Assembly: GCA_022827025.1 (NCBI GenBank)
Contig: JAJDTT010000167.1
Location: forward strand, 1 to 52,748
Direction: 5' to 3'
Origin: Acidobacteriota bacterium
GTDB lineage: Bacteria > Acidobacteriota > UBA6911 > RPQK01 > JAJDTT01
Length of the DNA stretch: 52,748 bases
Below are positions 1 to 9,049 of the stretch, piece after piece (position 1 is the first letter of the stretch; every line of letters starts with the position of its first letter). Made by a program: the position numbers and the translations under genes. The notes under the pieces are model-generated. The model saw only the letters and a program-made list of their open reading frames with translations, ran no database searches and had not been told where the DNA came from.

Positions 1-186
1 CAACCACAACAAGTATAGTTAATTACAAAATATATGTCAATTAAATACATGGGTACACTCTACGACCCAGAATTCGACAGAAGCCCTTTCGAATCAATGA
101 CTTGCAATGAAAATTGGGGTCAGACAGGCTGGAAGTTCAGATTAAACCTCCGTCAGTAGACGCCGGAATCACGACGAGGAGGCGCG
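1..186. other. AT-rich 5' intergenic segment
   Basis: The first ~60 bases are strikingly AT-rich compared with the GC-rich remainder of the window. The segment carries no convincing coding frame and ends in a strong ribosome binding site (GAGGAGG, about 6 nt before the ATG at 187). It probably contains the promoter of the permease gene or the boundary of an upstream unit. I could not assign a -35/-10 pair with confidence. Confidence 0.4.
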
Positions 187-1848
187 ATGAAAAAGGTATT
201 GCACATCGTTCGCAAGGATTTTCGACATCTCCGCTTTTATCTGGCCGGATGGTTGGGCCTGGTGATCCTGCGGGCTGCCGTGATCGGATACGGGCCGCTC
301 GACTCCGGGACATGGGACTACGATTCGTTTTTCTACTACGAGCTGTTGGCCTGGTTTCCACAGATATGCCTGCTGCCGATCATGGTCGCGCGTCTCGTCC
401 AGGATGACTCCCTGGCCGGCAGCACGGCATCCTGGTTGAGCCGGCCAATCTCCGGCGGGCAGTTATTGGCTAGCAAGTCCCTGTTTCTGGTTCTTGCCGT
501 GGTTCTTCCACTCTTCATAGTCGAGCTGCTGCTCCTCGGCCTCCACGGGGTGACTCTTAGCGATGTCGCTCGCTCCATCCCTCAGATTCTGGCCTATGAA
601 CTCCTTCTGACTTCGGTTTGTCTGCTGCTTGCTGCCCTGACGCGGAACTTGGCCCACGCGGCCCTTTTGGGATTGCTGGGCATGGTCGGTTGGATGTGGT
701 TCTACAATTTCTCCCGCAGTCTTTTTCTCAAACAGGTTGATCTCGGTGACTCTTTCCTCATGTCGCTGGCGACGTCCCGGGAAATCGCATTCATGCTGAG
801 CCATTTTGCCGTCGCGGGAGTCGTCGTCGGTCATCAGTATCTGACTCGGCGGACGGGGAAGAGCGCTACCTTGGCCTGCTCTGGTCTCGTCGTCATCGGC
901 CTGTTCACGGGGATCTGGAGTTGGGATTTCGTGGCATCGGCCCAACGGCTGGACCCGAGGGTCATCGATCCAGGACAACTGACACCGCGGATCGAGGAGG
1001 AAACCCTGCGTTTCTTCAGGCGCGTCCGGTCCCAACCTTTGAAGCGAAGTATGGTTTTGAACGGGAACATAGCACTGGAGGGATTACCGCCGGGCGCTTT
1101 CGCGCTTCCCGAACAGGTCATTTCACAGGTTTCGTACGGGTCACCGGAAGAAACCCTCTCCAGTAGACATGGGCACCCATACTCCTGGGAAGGAGACGGC
1201 TTCTGGTGGAGCTTCAATCGTCCGCCCAGGTTGCATGATGACAGGGCTAAAACCCTGGCGGAGGTTTTGGGCGGCGTAGAATTTCTGCATGACGGGACGA
1301 GCCCGATACTCGAATACGTACCTGAGTTGCTGGAAATCAGCGAGGAGACCTACGATCTCCAAGGCGGGTCTCTATCCGACTTTGCGGCTAGGGTCGTCTT
1401 TCTGGTCCAAAGAAACGATTTAGCGACCTTCCCATTGGAGCATGGATCCCGCTACGACGCAGGATCCGAGCACTTCGAGATCGTCCGAGTGACCAGGGAC
1501 AAATCCAGCCTGAGAATCGGACTGAAGGAGTCGCGTCACCGCCTGTTCCAGGACCGGATGAAGAGCCGGTGGTATGTGCTGCGCAACCGGTCGACGGGGC
1601 AGGCACTGTTGAGCGAGGGATCCCTCGCCTACGCCATCCTGACACCTCCAATGGCGCCGTTTTTGTATCCCATGTTGGGAGTCAGCCATTCGAGTCTGCA
1701 TTTTCGTTTGCCTTCCACCGACCCTCCCGTAGACCCGGACTGGTTTGAAGACGCCGAGCTGGTCCGGATCGAGACCAGGAACCTGGGCCGCTTCTCCAAG
1801 ACGATCCGAATGGACAATCTGGTCCTCAAGGACATTCCCGGTCCCTGA
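187..1848 (+). CDS. ABC-2-type transporter permease-like membrane protein
   Basis: A 553-residue membrane protein. The N-terminus (MKKVLHIVRKDFRHLR) is the typical cytoplasmic lead-in of ABC-2 permeases. About six hydrophobic segments follow in the first ~250 residues (near 18-35, 55-75, 95-120, 135-180, 200-220 and 235-255). After them comes a ~300-residue mostly soluble domain that resembles nothing I recognise and is probably extracytoplasmic. The start at 187 is preceded by GAGGAGG. Family knowledge: such permeases pair with an ATP-binding subunit that drives export of lipids, drugs or polymers. No ATPase gene is visible here, so a partner would have to lie upstream of the window. The substrate is unknown. 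The permease call is by topology and N-terminal style rather than a diagnostic motif. Confidence 0.65.
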   Translation: MKKVLHIVRKDFRHLRFYLAGWLGLVILRAAVIGYGPLDSGTWDYDSFFYYELLAWFPQICLLPIMVARLVQDDSLAGSTASWLSRPISGGQLLASKSLFLVLAVVLPLFIVELLLLGLHGVTLSDVARSIPQILAYELLLTSVCLLLAALTRNLAHAALLGLLGMVGWMWFYNFSRSLFLKQVDLGDSFLMSLATSREIAFMLSHFAVAGVVVGHQYLTRRTGKSATLACSGLVVIGLFTGIWSWDFVASAQRLDPRVIDPGQLTPRIEEETLRFFRRVRSQPLKRSMVLNGNIALEGLPPGAFALPEQVISQVSYGSPEETLSSRHGHPYSWEGDGFWWSFNRPPRLHDDRAKTLAEVLGGVEFLHDGTSPILEYVPELLEISEETYDLQGGSLSDFAARVVFLVQRNDLATFPLEHGSRYDAGSEHFEIVRVTRDKSSLRIGLKESRHRLFQDRMKSRWYVLRNRSTGQALLSEGSLAYAILTPPMAPFLYPMLGVSHSSLHFRLPSTDPPVDPDWFEDAELVRIETRNLGRFSKTIRMDNLVLKDIPGP

Positions 1849-1911
1849 CCGGCTCCGTTTGTTGATTCCCGGGTATCCGGCTACTATCAATCTCGCAAGG
1901 AGGGAGCGCCG

Positions 1912-3468
1912 ATGAAGCCCGGATCACGCCAGACGAACCTGAATTCCCAGTTGGACCGGCGACGATTCATCCAGGGGAGCGCCGTCACCGCCCTGACCGC
2001 CGCCGCTTCCTGTGGCGGACCCGGCGGCGAATCCGCGGGCCGGGAGACGGCAATCGAGTTGGAGAACCGAAAGCCGGGCACCCGGGAATGGCAATTGACC
2101 CGCGTCTGGGTCGACCGCGGAAAGTACCGCAGCGCCCGCATCGAGGGGTACTGCTCCCACCAGTCCATCGAGGCCGGCGACACCCTCTCCATCTTTGTCA
2201 GCACCGAACCCGCCAGCCCTTTCCGCGTGGACATCTACCGGTTGGGCTACTACGGCGGCCACGGCGGACGGCTGATGAAGTCGGCGGGGCCGTTGGAGGG
2301 TCAACTCCAGCCGTTGCCCGAGGTCGGTCCCAATCGGCTGCGCGAGTGCCGGTGGGAACCGAGCCTCGAATTCAAGATTCCCGAGGACTGGACCAGCGGA
2401 GTCTATCTGGGCAAGCTCTCCACGCTCCCGGCGGGGAACCAGCCCTACTGGCAGAGCTACGTGATCTTCATCGTCCGGGACCGGCGGCCGGCGCACCTTC
2501 TCTTCCAGTGCTCGGACAACACTTGGCAGGCCTACAACCGCTGGCCCGACGACTACTCCCTCTACACCCACCCCGAGGGGGCCCATCATCCCGGGGTGGC
2601 AGGCAGCTTCGACCGGCCCTACGCCAAGTTCCCCATGTTCTCGGATTTCCCGCTGTCGGTGGGCACGGGGGAGTTCCTGCTCTGGGAGTACCCCCTCTGC
2701 TACTGGCTGGAACGGGAAGGGCTGGACGTCACCTACTGCAGCAACGCCGACGTGCTCGAGTCCTCATTCGTGACCCGTTGCGGGGCCTTCGTCAGCGTCG
2801 GACACGACGAATATTGGGACATCCGCCAGTACCGGGCCATCGAGACCGCCATCGGAGAAGGGGTCAACGTCCTCTGGCTCAGCGCCAACGACGTCTACAT
2901 GGTCAGTCCCTTCACCCCGTCCTCGACCGGCGTCCCCAACCGGATCATCACCCGGCTCCACAGCTATGGTCCGCTGCGTCCCGAAGAGATCGAGAGATAT
3001 TCGGAGATCCTGGGTCCCTTCAAGGGCGCCGGTCCCGATGAGCGGAACATCATCGGAGCCCGCACCGTGGTGCCCTTCAACGGATCGGGCGACTGGATCT
3101 GCACGGCTCCCGATCACTGGATCTTCGAGGGGACCGGGATGGCCAAGGGGGACTTCATTCCCGGCCTGGTGGGCTGGGAGTTTCACGGCGACCCCGACCT
3201 GGAGCGGGAGGGTCTGGAGGTCGTGGCCCAGGGAACGGTCTGGACCCATGGAGTGACACCAGGCGAGTGGGCCGCCACCATATTCCCCGGCCCCCAGGGG
3301 AACTTCGTCTTCAATGCCTCCACCATCTTCTGGGCCCAGGGTCTGGAATCTCCTCCGGGGCATACCGTGCCCTGGACCCATTTCACCCGGCCCCTCGGTC
3401 CCGACCCGAGGGTTCAGCGCATCACGCGAAACCTCATCGACCGGGCCGCCGCTCCGAACCCGGCCTGA
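1912..3468 (+). CDS. Tat-exported N,N-dimethylformamidase beta-subunit-like protein
   Basis: 518 residues. It begins with a twin-arginine type signal (RRRFIQG, residues 16-22), an alanine-rich hydrophobic stretch and a cysteine at about residue 34 that could be a weak lipoprotein site. The body matches the C-terminal domain family of the DMF amidohydrolase large subunit. Visible hallmarks are 'YRLGYYGGHGG', a beta-rich segment ending 'GVYLGKLS', 'FQCSDNTWQAYNRW', and 'SVGHDEYWD' followed by 'WLSANDVYM'. True DMFase acts on formamides with an iron centre and a separate small subunit, which is absent here. The exported homologues found in Acidobacteriota and Planctomycetes have no proven substrate. 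It is likely a periplasmic hydrolase or binding protein. Its stop lies 17 nt before the next start, suggesting co-transcription. Family assignment is good; substrate is not known. Confidence 0.75.
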   Translation: MKPGSRQTNLNSQLDRRRFIQGSAVTALTAAASCGGPGGESAGRETAIELENRKPGTREWQLTRVWVDRGKYRSARIEGYCSHQSIEAGDTLSIFVSTEPASPFRVDIYRLGYYGGHGGRLMKSAGPLEGQLQPLPEVGPNRLRECRWEPSLEFKIPEDWTSGVYLGKLSTLPAGNQPYWQSYVIFIVRDRRPAHLLFQCSDNTWQAYNRWPDDYSLYTHPEGAHHPGVAGSFDRPYAKFPMFSDFPLSVGTGEFLLWEYPLCYWLEREGLDVTYCSNADVLESSFVTRCGAFVSVGHDEYWDIRQYRAIETAIGEGVNVLWLSANDVYMVSPFTPSSTGVPNRIITRLHSYGPLRPEEIERYSEILGPFKGAGPDERNIIGARTVVPFNGSGDWICTAPDHWIFEGTGMAKGDFIPGLVGWEFHGDPDLEREGLEVVAQGTVWTHGVTPGEWAATIFPGPQGNFVFNASTIFWAQGLESPPGHTVPWTHFTRPLGPDPRVQRITRNLIDRAAAPNPA

Positions 3469-3485
3469 GGGAACGACCCATCGCC

Positions 3486-4391
3486 ATGAGCCTGACGTTG
3501 CTGGTGCTGGCTGCGGGGATGGGCAGCCGCTACGGGGGTCTCAAGCAGATCGACCCGGTGGGACCCGGCGGGGAGACTCTGCTGGACTACTCCGTCTACG
3601 ACGCCGTTCGCGCCGGCTTCGACCGCGTGGTCTTCATCGTGCGCGGAGACATGGAGCAGGATTTCCGCGCTGCGGTGGGAAGCCGAATCGAGCGGCGCGT
3701 CGCCGTGGAATACTGTCGGCAAGAACTGGAAATGGTTCCCGGGTGGTTCTCCATCCCGCCTGAGCGCCGCAAACCTTGGGGAACGGGCCATGCCGTGCTG
3801 GCGGCCCGGGACGCCATCGGCGGGAACTTCGCCGCCGTCAACGCCGACGACTTCTACGGCGCCGGCTCCTACCGGAGGCTGGCGGGCCACCTCCAGCAGG
3901 CGGCTGACGGCCGCCGCGGGGACTACGGCATGGTGGGATTCCGTCTGCGCGAGACGCTCTCGGATCATGGCACGGTGGCCCGGGGGGTCTGCCGCAGCCG
4001 TCAGGGCCTTCTGGAGCAGGTCGTCGAGCTGACCCGAATCGCGAGGCGCGGTGACGGGGCCGTTCATACCGATCCGCAGGGACGGGCCCGCAGCCTCTCG
4101 GGAGACGAACTGGTCTCCATGAACATGTGGGGGTTCACTCCCAGCATCTTCGAACATCTTGAACGGGCCTTCGCCCGCTTCCTGCGAGAGCGGGGCCGGG
4201 AAGACGGGGCCGAGTTCATGATCCCCACGCTGGTCAACGACCTCGTCGCCGCCGGCCAGGCGAAGGTCCGGGTGCTCCGGTCCTCCGATTCCTGGTTCGG
4301 GGTCACCTACCGGGAGGACCGGGAACGGGTCACGAGTCAGATTCGGGATCTGGTGCGCCGTGGATCCTATCCTGCTCCCCTTTGGCGATAG
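3486..4391 (+). CDS. Sugar-nucleotidyltransferase-like protein
   Basis: 301 residues, starting at the ATG at 3486. An upstream in-frame extension would overlap the previous gene, and conserved sequence begins right at MSLTLLVLAAG. The N-terminus holds the NTP-transferase signature, LAAGMGSRYGGLKQ (residues 8-21). A metal-binding acidic motif NADDFYG is at 119-125. Later motifs (VSMNMWGF, FMIPTLVNDL) match a family annotated as nucleotidyltransferase or UDP-sugar pyrophosphorylase-like. The predicted reaction is transfer of a nucleotidyl group to a sugar phosphate in the cytoplasm. It sits 17 nt after the DMFase-like gene. Which sugar it uses cannot be read from the sequence. Confidence 0.75.
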   Translation: MSLTLLVLAAGMGSRYGGLKQIDPVGPGGETLLDYSVYDAVRAGFDRVVFIVRGDMEQDFRAAVGSRIERRVAVEYCRQELEMVPGWFSIPPERRKPWGTGHAVLAARDAIGGNFAAVNADDFYGAGSYRRLAGHLQQAADGRRGDYGMVGFRLRETLSDHGTVARGVCRSRQGLLEQVVELTRIARRGDGAVHTDPQGRARSLSGDELVSMNMWGFTPSIFEHLERAFARFLRERGREDGAEFMIPTLVNDLVAAGQAKVRVLRSSDSWFGVTYREDRERVTSQIRDLVRRGSYPAPLWR

Positions 4392-4562
4392 TTTGTCCAT
4401 CGATAGATAATTTCGAGCCAGTTTTTGCGATTGATCGTAAAAACAGGTCCTATTGCGGGGAGGCGATGGATGACGATGCCGCGCCGGAACCGGAGCGTCG
4501 CTTGACACGGCTTCGGATTCGGGGGTACCGTCCAAACAGGTATCTACCCCGGCGGTGATCCC

Positions 4563-6041
4563 ATGAACTTGCCTGAAGGCCTCCAGTTTCCGGGACCCGA
4601 TTCCATTTCCCGGCGGCAACTTCTGGCCCGGTCCGGACTCGGTTTCGGCAGCATTGCGCTGGCCGGTCTGCTGGACTCCGAGAACCTCCTGGGAACGCCG
4701 GCGCTCGACAAGGCCCCGCCGCCCTACATGGACCTCAAGCCGCGGAAGGGCCACTTTCCGGGTCCGGCCAAGGCGGTGATCCAACTAGTCCAGAACGGCG
4801 GGCCCAGCCAGATGGATCTGTTCGATCCCAAGCCGGAACTCACCAAGAGAGCCGGGCAACCTCATCCCGACGGGGTCGAGATCCACCAGCCCAACAACCT
4901 GAACATCCTCATGCCCTGCCCCTACGAGTTCAAGAAACACGGGCAGTCGGGCATGGAGATCGCGGAAGTGCTGCCCCACCTGAGCGGCGTGGCCGACGAG
5001 CTCTGCATGGTCCGGTCCATGTACTCGGTGCACAACAACCATCCCGAGGGGCTCAACAATCTCCTCACCTCCCAGATCTTTCCGGGCCGGCCGGTGATGG
5101 GCTCCTGGATCAGCTACGCCCTGGGAACCGAGAACCAGAACCTTCCCGCCTACGTGGTGCTCCGGGCGCCGGAGGGATACAGCGTCAGCGGCAAGATCCT
5201 CTGGTCCAGCGGGTGGCTCCCGGCGCTCTACCAGGGGGTCGAGTTCAGCTCCATCGGAACTCCCGTGCACCACCTCCAGCAGGAGGTCCCCCTGCCGCCG
5301 GGAGTGCAGCGGCAGAGTCTCGATCTGCTGGCGAAGCTGAACAGCCGCCACCTCCTGCATCACCCCGAGACTTCGGAGCTGGAGGCCCGGATCCAGAACT
5401 ACGAGCTCGCCGCGCGGATGCAGTTGGCGGCGGCCGACGTCCTGGACCTCTCCCGGGAATCGGAAGCCACCCGGAAGATGTACGGCCTGGACAACCCCAT
5501 GACCGCTCCGTACGCGACCCGCTGTCTCATGGCCCGGCGCCTGGTGGAGTCGGGGGTCCGGTTCGTGCAGGTCTTCTCGGGCAAGGGCCAGCCCTGGGAC
5601 AGCCACGACAATCTCAAGACCAACCTGGCCAAGATCTGCGCCCAGACAGACCAGCCGACGGCCGCCCTGATCAAGGACCTCAAGAGCCGGGGACTGCTCG
5701 AGAGCACCATCATCATGTGGGCCGGCGAGTTCGGCCGGCTTCCCACCACGCAGAACTCGGACGGGCGGGACCACAACCGCAACGCCTTCACCATCCTGTT
5801 CGCCGGAGGGGGCTTCAAGCCCGGCTTGACCTACGGCGCCACCGACGAGTTCGCTTATAAGGCGGTGGAGAACCGGGTCAGTTGCCCCGACATGCAGGCC
5901 ACCTTGTATCGGTTGCTGGGGATCGACCACAGCCGGCTGACCTACCGCCACGGCGGCCGGGAGGAGACGCCCACCAACCTGGCCATCACCGGCGCCAAGG
6001 TGGTCAACGATCTCATTGAGCACCCCCTTCCCGGAGCCTGA
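4563..6041 (+). CDS. DUF1501 protein, Tat-exported
   Basis: 492 residues with a twin-arginine signal (SRRQLLARSG near residues 16-25, then a hydrophobic stretch). The rest is DUF1501, a family related to sulfatases and alkaline phosphatases. Visible hallmarks are 'IQLVQNGGPSQMDLFDPKPEL' in part, 'MVRSMYSVHNNHPEG', and the C-terminal 'MWAGEFGRLP' with 'GRDHNRNAFT', which supply candidate metal ligands. DUF1501 genes are nearly always next to PSCyt/DUF1549/DUF1553 genes, and that holds here: the next start is 5 nt downstream. The pair is abundant in Planctomycetes and some Acidobacteriota and is suspected to act on complex, often sulfated, polysaccharides. The biochemical role is unproven. The start at 4563 gives the correct Tat signal length. 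Confidence 0.88.
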   Translation: MNLPEGLQFPGPDSISRRQLLARSGLGFGSIALAGLLDSENLLGTPALDKAPPPYMDLKPRKGHFPGPAKAVIQLVQNGGPSQMDLFDPKPELTKRAGQPHPDGVEIHQPNNLNILMPCPYEFKKHGQSGMEIAEVLPHLSGVADELCMVRSMYSVHNNHPEGLNNLLTSQIFPGRPVMGSWISYALGTENQNLPAYVVLRAPEGYSVSGKILWSSGWLPALYQGVEFSSIGTPVHHLQQEVPLPPGVQRQSLDLLAKLNSRHLLHHPETSELEARIQNYELAARMQLAAADVLDLSRESEATRKMYGLDNPMTAPYATRCLMARRLVESGVRFVQVFSGKGQPWDSHDNLKTNLAKICAQTDQPTAALIKDLKSRGLLESTIIMWAGEFGRLPTTQNSDGRDHNRNAFTILFAGGGFKPGLTYGATDEFAYKAVENRVSCPDMQATLYRLLGIDHSRLTYRHGGREETPTNLAITGAKVVNDLIEHPLPGA

Positions 6042-6046
6042 CCTCC

Positions 6047-8968
6047 ATGAAATCCGGACCCGGATTGCTGGGAGCGTTGCCGCTGCTCTTGTCCACCGTT
6101 CTGGCCGCCGCTCCAGGGCCCACCTTCGAAAAGGACGTGCTCCCCATCTTCACGGCCCACTGCTTCGCCTGCCACGGCGGCACCTCCATGATCGGCCTGG
6201 ACCTGCGCACGGCCCAGTCGGTGCTCAGGGGTTCTCACAATGGGACGGTCCTGGTGGAGGGCAATTCCGCTGAGAGCCTGCTCTACCAGAAGGTGTCCGC
6301 CCGGGAGATGCCGCCCAAGGCCTTCAACCTGGACCTGTCCGAGGCCCAGATCGACACCATAAAGAATTGGATCGAGGCGGGCGCGCCTCACGAGAAGGTT
6401 CAGCCGATCCTTACGGCGGAGCAGGTGGAGCGGTTCAATCACGAGGCGCTGCCCATCTTCGAAGCCAAGTGCCTCGCCTGCCACGGCCAGGAACCCCCGC
6501 CGGGAGGCCTGGATCTGAGGACGCTGGAGGCCACCCTCAAGGGGAGTGAAAACGGACCCGTCGTGGTGGAGGGGGCGTCGGAGCTGAGCATCCTGATCCG
6601 CATGGTCTCCGCCGGGAGCATGCCGCCGCCGGGAGTCGGATCTCCCCTCACCGAAGAGGAGATCGACAACCTGCGGGCCTGGATCGATTCCTCCCGCTTC
6701 GGCCCCGATCTCATCACCGAGGAGCGGGAGACCTTCAGCCTCGCGGAAGCGCCTCCCATCACCGGGGAGGACCGGAATTACTGGGCTTTCCGCAAGCCGG
6801 AGGCCGCTGCGGTGCCCGGAGTCCGGGACCAGGACCGGGTGCGGACTCCCATCGACGCCTTCGTCCTGGACAAGCTGGAAGCCAAGGGTCTGAGCCTCTC
6901 CCCCGACGAGTCGCGGCCGACCCTGATGCGCCGGGCCCACTTCGATCTCACCGGCCTGCCTCCGACGCCGGAGGAGATGGAGAAGTTTCTTGCGGACACC
7001 CGGCCGGATGCGTACGAACGGCTGGTGAACCGGCTCTTGGAGTCTCCTCATTACGGAGAGCGCTGGGGCCGCCACTGGCTGGACCTGATGGGCTATACCG
7101 ACATCACCGGATTCGACAACGATCTTCACACCACCAACCTCTTCGAGGGGATCTGGCGGTACCGGGACTGGGTGGTGGAGGCGCTCAATCAAGACAAGCC
7201 GTATGACCGTTTCCTGACCGAGCAACTGGCCGGCGACGAGCTGGTCGACTGGCGGTCTGCCCAGGAGTACACGCCGGAGACGGTCCGGCTCCTGACCGCC
7301 ACCGGATTCATGCGCAGCAGCATGGACCGGACCGACTCGGACATCGTCAATCTGCCGGGCGAGCGATACTCGGTCATTTTCGATCTGGTGGAGCGGGTCT
7401 CCACCGGATTGCTGGGTCTCACCACCGGCTGCGCCCGCTGTCACTCCCACAAGTTCGATCCGATTCCCCAGCGCGACTACTACCGGTTGATGGCCGTCTT
7501 CACCCCCGCCTTCAATCCCATGCGCTGGAAGCAGCCCAAGGACCGCTTCCTGCCCGATGTCTCCCGCGCCGAGCAGGAGGCCATCGAGCGGCACAACGCC
7601 GAGATCGACGCGCCGCAGACGAAGCTGAAAGAAAAGCTGGCTGCCCTGCGCCAGCCTTACGAGGAAATGCTGCTGGACCGGAAGCTGGAGCAGATCTCCG
7701 AGGAGATCCGCTCCGACGTGAAGACGGCGTGGCAGACGCCCGAAGAGAAGCGCAACGAGATTCAGGAATATCTGGCGGAGAAGTTCGCGACGCTGTTGGA
7801 GGTGGATCCGGAGGACGTGGACAAGAGCCTCTCGGAAGAGCACAAGGCGGAAGCCGCGGATTTTCGGAGAAAGATCGATACCCTCGAGGGATACCGGCGC
7901 AGCTTCAACAAGATCCAGGCGCTGTTCGACGTGGGGGCTCCCCCCGTGACGCGCCTGCTGCAACGGGGAGACATCGAGTCTCCCGGACCCCGGGTCGCGC
8001 CGGCCGGCTTGGCGGTCCTGAGTCCGCCCGGCCAGGAATCGATCCGGAAACCGGAGGACGCCCGGGGGGAAACCAGCGGTTACCGCCTGGGTTTCGCCCA
8101 GTGGTTGACCAGCCGTGACCATCCGCTGACGGCGCGGGTCATGGTCAACCGGGTGTGGCACCACCTGATGGGACGGGGGATCGTCGCCACTCCCGGGAAC
8201 TTCGGCCGCAACGGTTCGCCTCCCACCCATCCCGAACTGCTGGATTGGCTGGCGGTGGACTTCATGGAGAACGGCTGGTCCGTGAAGCGGCTGATCCGAA
8301 CCATCATGACCTCCAGCGTCTACCGGCAGGCGCTGCGGCAACCGAACGGCGCGCCCGGCGAGATGGTGGACCCACAGAACCTGCTCTTCTGGCGCATGAA
8401 CCTGAAGCGCCTGGAGGCGGAGACGATCCGCGACTCCATCCTGGCGGCCAGCGGCCGGTTGGACCGGAGTCTGGGAGGAAAGCCGGCGCTGCTCGAGTTC
8501 GACGCCTCGGGCCTGCAGACCGTGACGGGCGAGGAGCCGGACACTCACAACCCGTTGCGCCGCAGCCTCTACATTCTGGCCCGGAGAAATTACCCGCTCA
8601 ATTTCCTGGAGGCCTTCGACTACCCCAAGATCACGGTCAACTGCACCCGCAGGGTGAACTCGGTGACGCCGATCCAGTCGCTGACTCTCATGAACGATCC
8701 GTTTCTGGTGGAGGAGGCTGGCCATCTGGCCCGGAGGGTCCGTGATCTGGCCGGCGAAAGTCCCGAAGAGAGAGTCCGGATGGCCTATCTCCTGACTCTC
8801 TCACGTCAACCCGAGCCGGAGGAGGTGCAGATCGGCCGGGACCATCTCCGGAAGCAGGAGCGCAACTATCGGTTCGCCAACGCCTCTCCCGAGAAGGCGT
8901 CCGAGGCGGCGTTGTCAAACCTCTGCCAGACGCTGCTTGCCACCAACGAATTCCTCTACCTGGAGTAA
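6047..8968 (+). CDS. Diheme PSCyt1/PSCyt2 (DUF1549)-PSD1 (DUF1553) protein
   Basis: 973 residues with a Sec-type signal peptide (residues 1-22). Two c-type heme motifs are present: C39-x2-C42-H43 (CFACH) and C142-x2-C145-H146 (CLACH). They lie in tandem 'planctomycete cytochrome C' modules covering about residues 25-220. DUF1549 follows, at about 265-480, with a further CARCHSHKFDP cysteine/histidine motif. A charged helical linker spans about 500-640. DUF1553 is at about 690-940 (WLTSRDHPLTARVMVNRVW, then the conserved LMNDPFL). It should be a periplasmic multidomain protein forming a functional pair with the DUF1501 protein 5 nt upstream. An extracellular electron-transfer or oxidative step in polysaccharide use is suspected from family distribution, not shown. 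Confidence 0.9.
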   Translation: MKSGPGLLGALPLLLSTVLAAAPGPTFEKDVLPIFTAHCFACHGGTSMIGLDLRTAQSVLRGSHNGTVLVEGNSAESLLYQKVSAREMPPKAFNLDLSEAQIDTIKNWIEAGAPHEKVQPILTAEQVERFNHEALPIFEAKCLACHGQEPPPGGLDLRTLEATLKGSENGPVVVEGASELSILIRMVSAGSMPPPGVGSPLTEEEIDNLRAWIDSSRFGPDLITEERETFSLAEAPPITGEDRNYWAFRKPEAAAVPGVRDQDRVRTPIDAFVLDKLEAKGLSLSPDESRPTLMRRAHFDLTGLPPTPEEMEKFLADTRPDAYERLVNRLLESPHYGERWGRHWLDLMGYTDITGFDNDLHTTNLFEGIWRYRDWVVEALNQDKPYDRFLTEQLAGDELVDWRSAQEYTPETVRLLTATGFMRSSMDRTDSDIVNLPGERYSVIFDLVERVSTGLLGLTTGCARCHSHKFDPIPQRDYYRLMAVFTPAFNPMRWKQPKDRFLPDVSRAEQEAIERHNAEIDAPQTKLKEKLAALRQPYEEMLLDRKLEQISEEIRSDVKTAWQTPEEKRNEIQEYLAEKFATLLEVDPEDVDKSLSEEHKAEAADFRRKIDTLEGYRRSFNKIQALFDVGAPPVTRLLQRGDIESPGPRVAPAGLAVLSPPGQESIRKPEDARGETSGYRLGFAQWLTSRDHPLTARVMVNRVWHHLMGRGIVATPGNFGRNGSPPTHPELLDWLAVDFMENGWSVKRLIRTIMTSSVYRQALRQPNGAPGEMVDPQNLLFWRMNLKRLEAETIRDSILAASGRLDRSLGGKPALLEFDASGLQTVTGEEPDTHNPLRRSLYILARRNYPLNFLEAFDYPKITVNCTRRVNSVTPIQSLTLMNDPFLVEEAGHLARRVRDLAGESPEERVRMAYLLTLSRQPEPEEVQIGRDHLRKQERNYRFANASPEKASEAALSNLCQTLLATNEFLYLE

Positions 8969-9049
8969 CGGGTGACCGTCCCTCCCGGCTGACCTTCACC
9001 GCGGTCCATTGAGCGGATCGTAAAATCGCCCCGGCCGAGTCGAACCATC

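Noticed and set aside
5942-8725. A 927-codon open frame opposite the PSCyt gene
   Set aside because: It has the His/Arg/Gln/Val-rich composition of an antisense shadow of a high-GC gene, and the plus-strand gene has clear heme motifs and domains.
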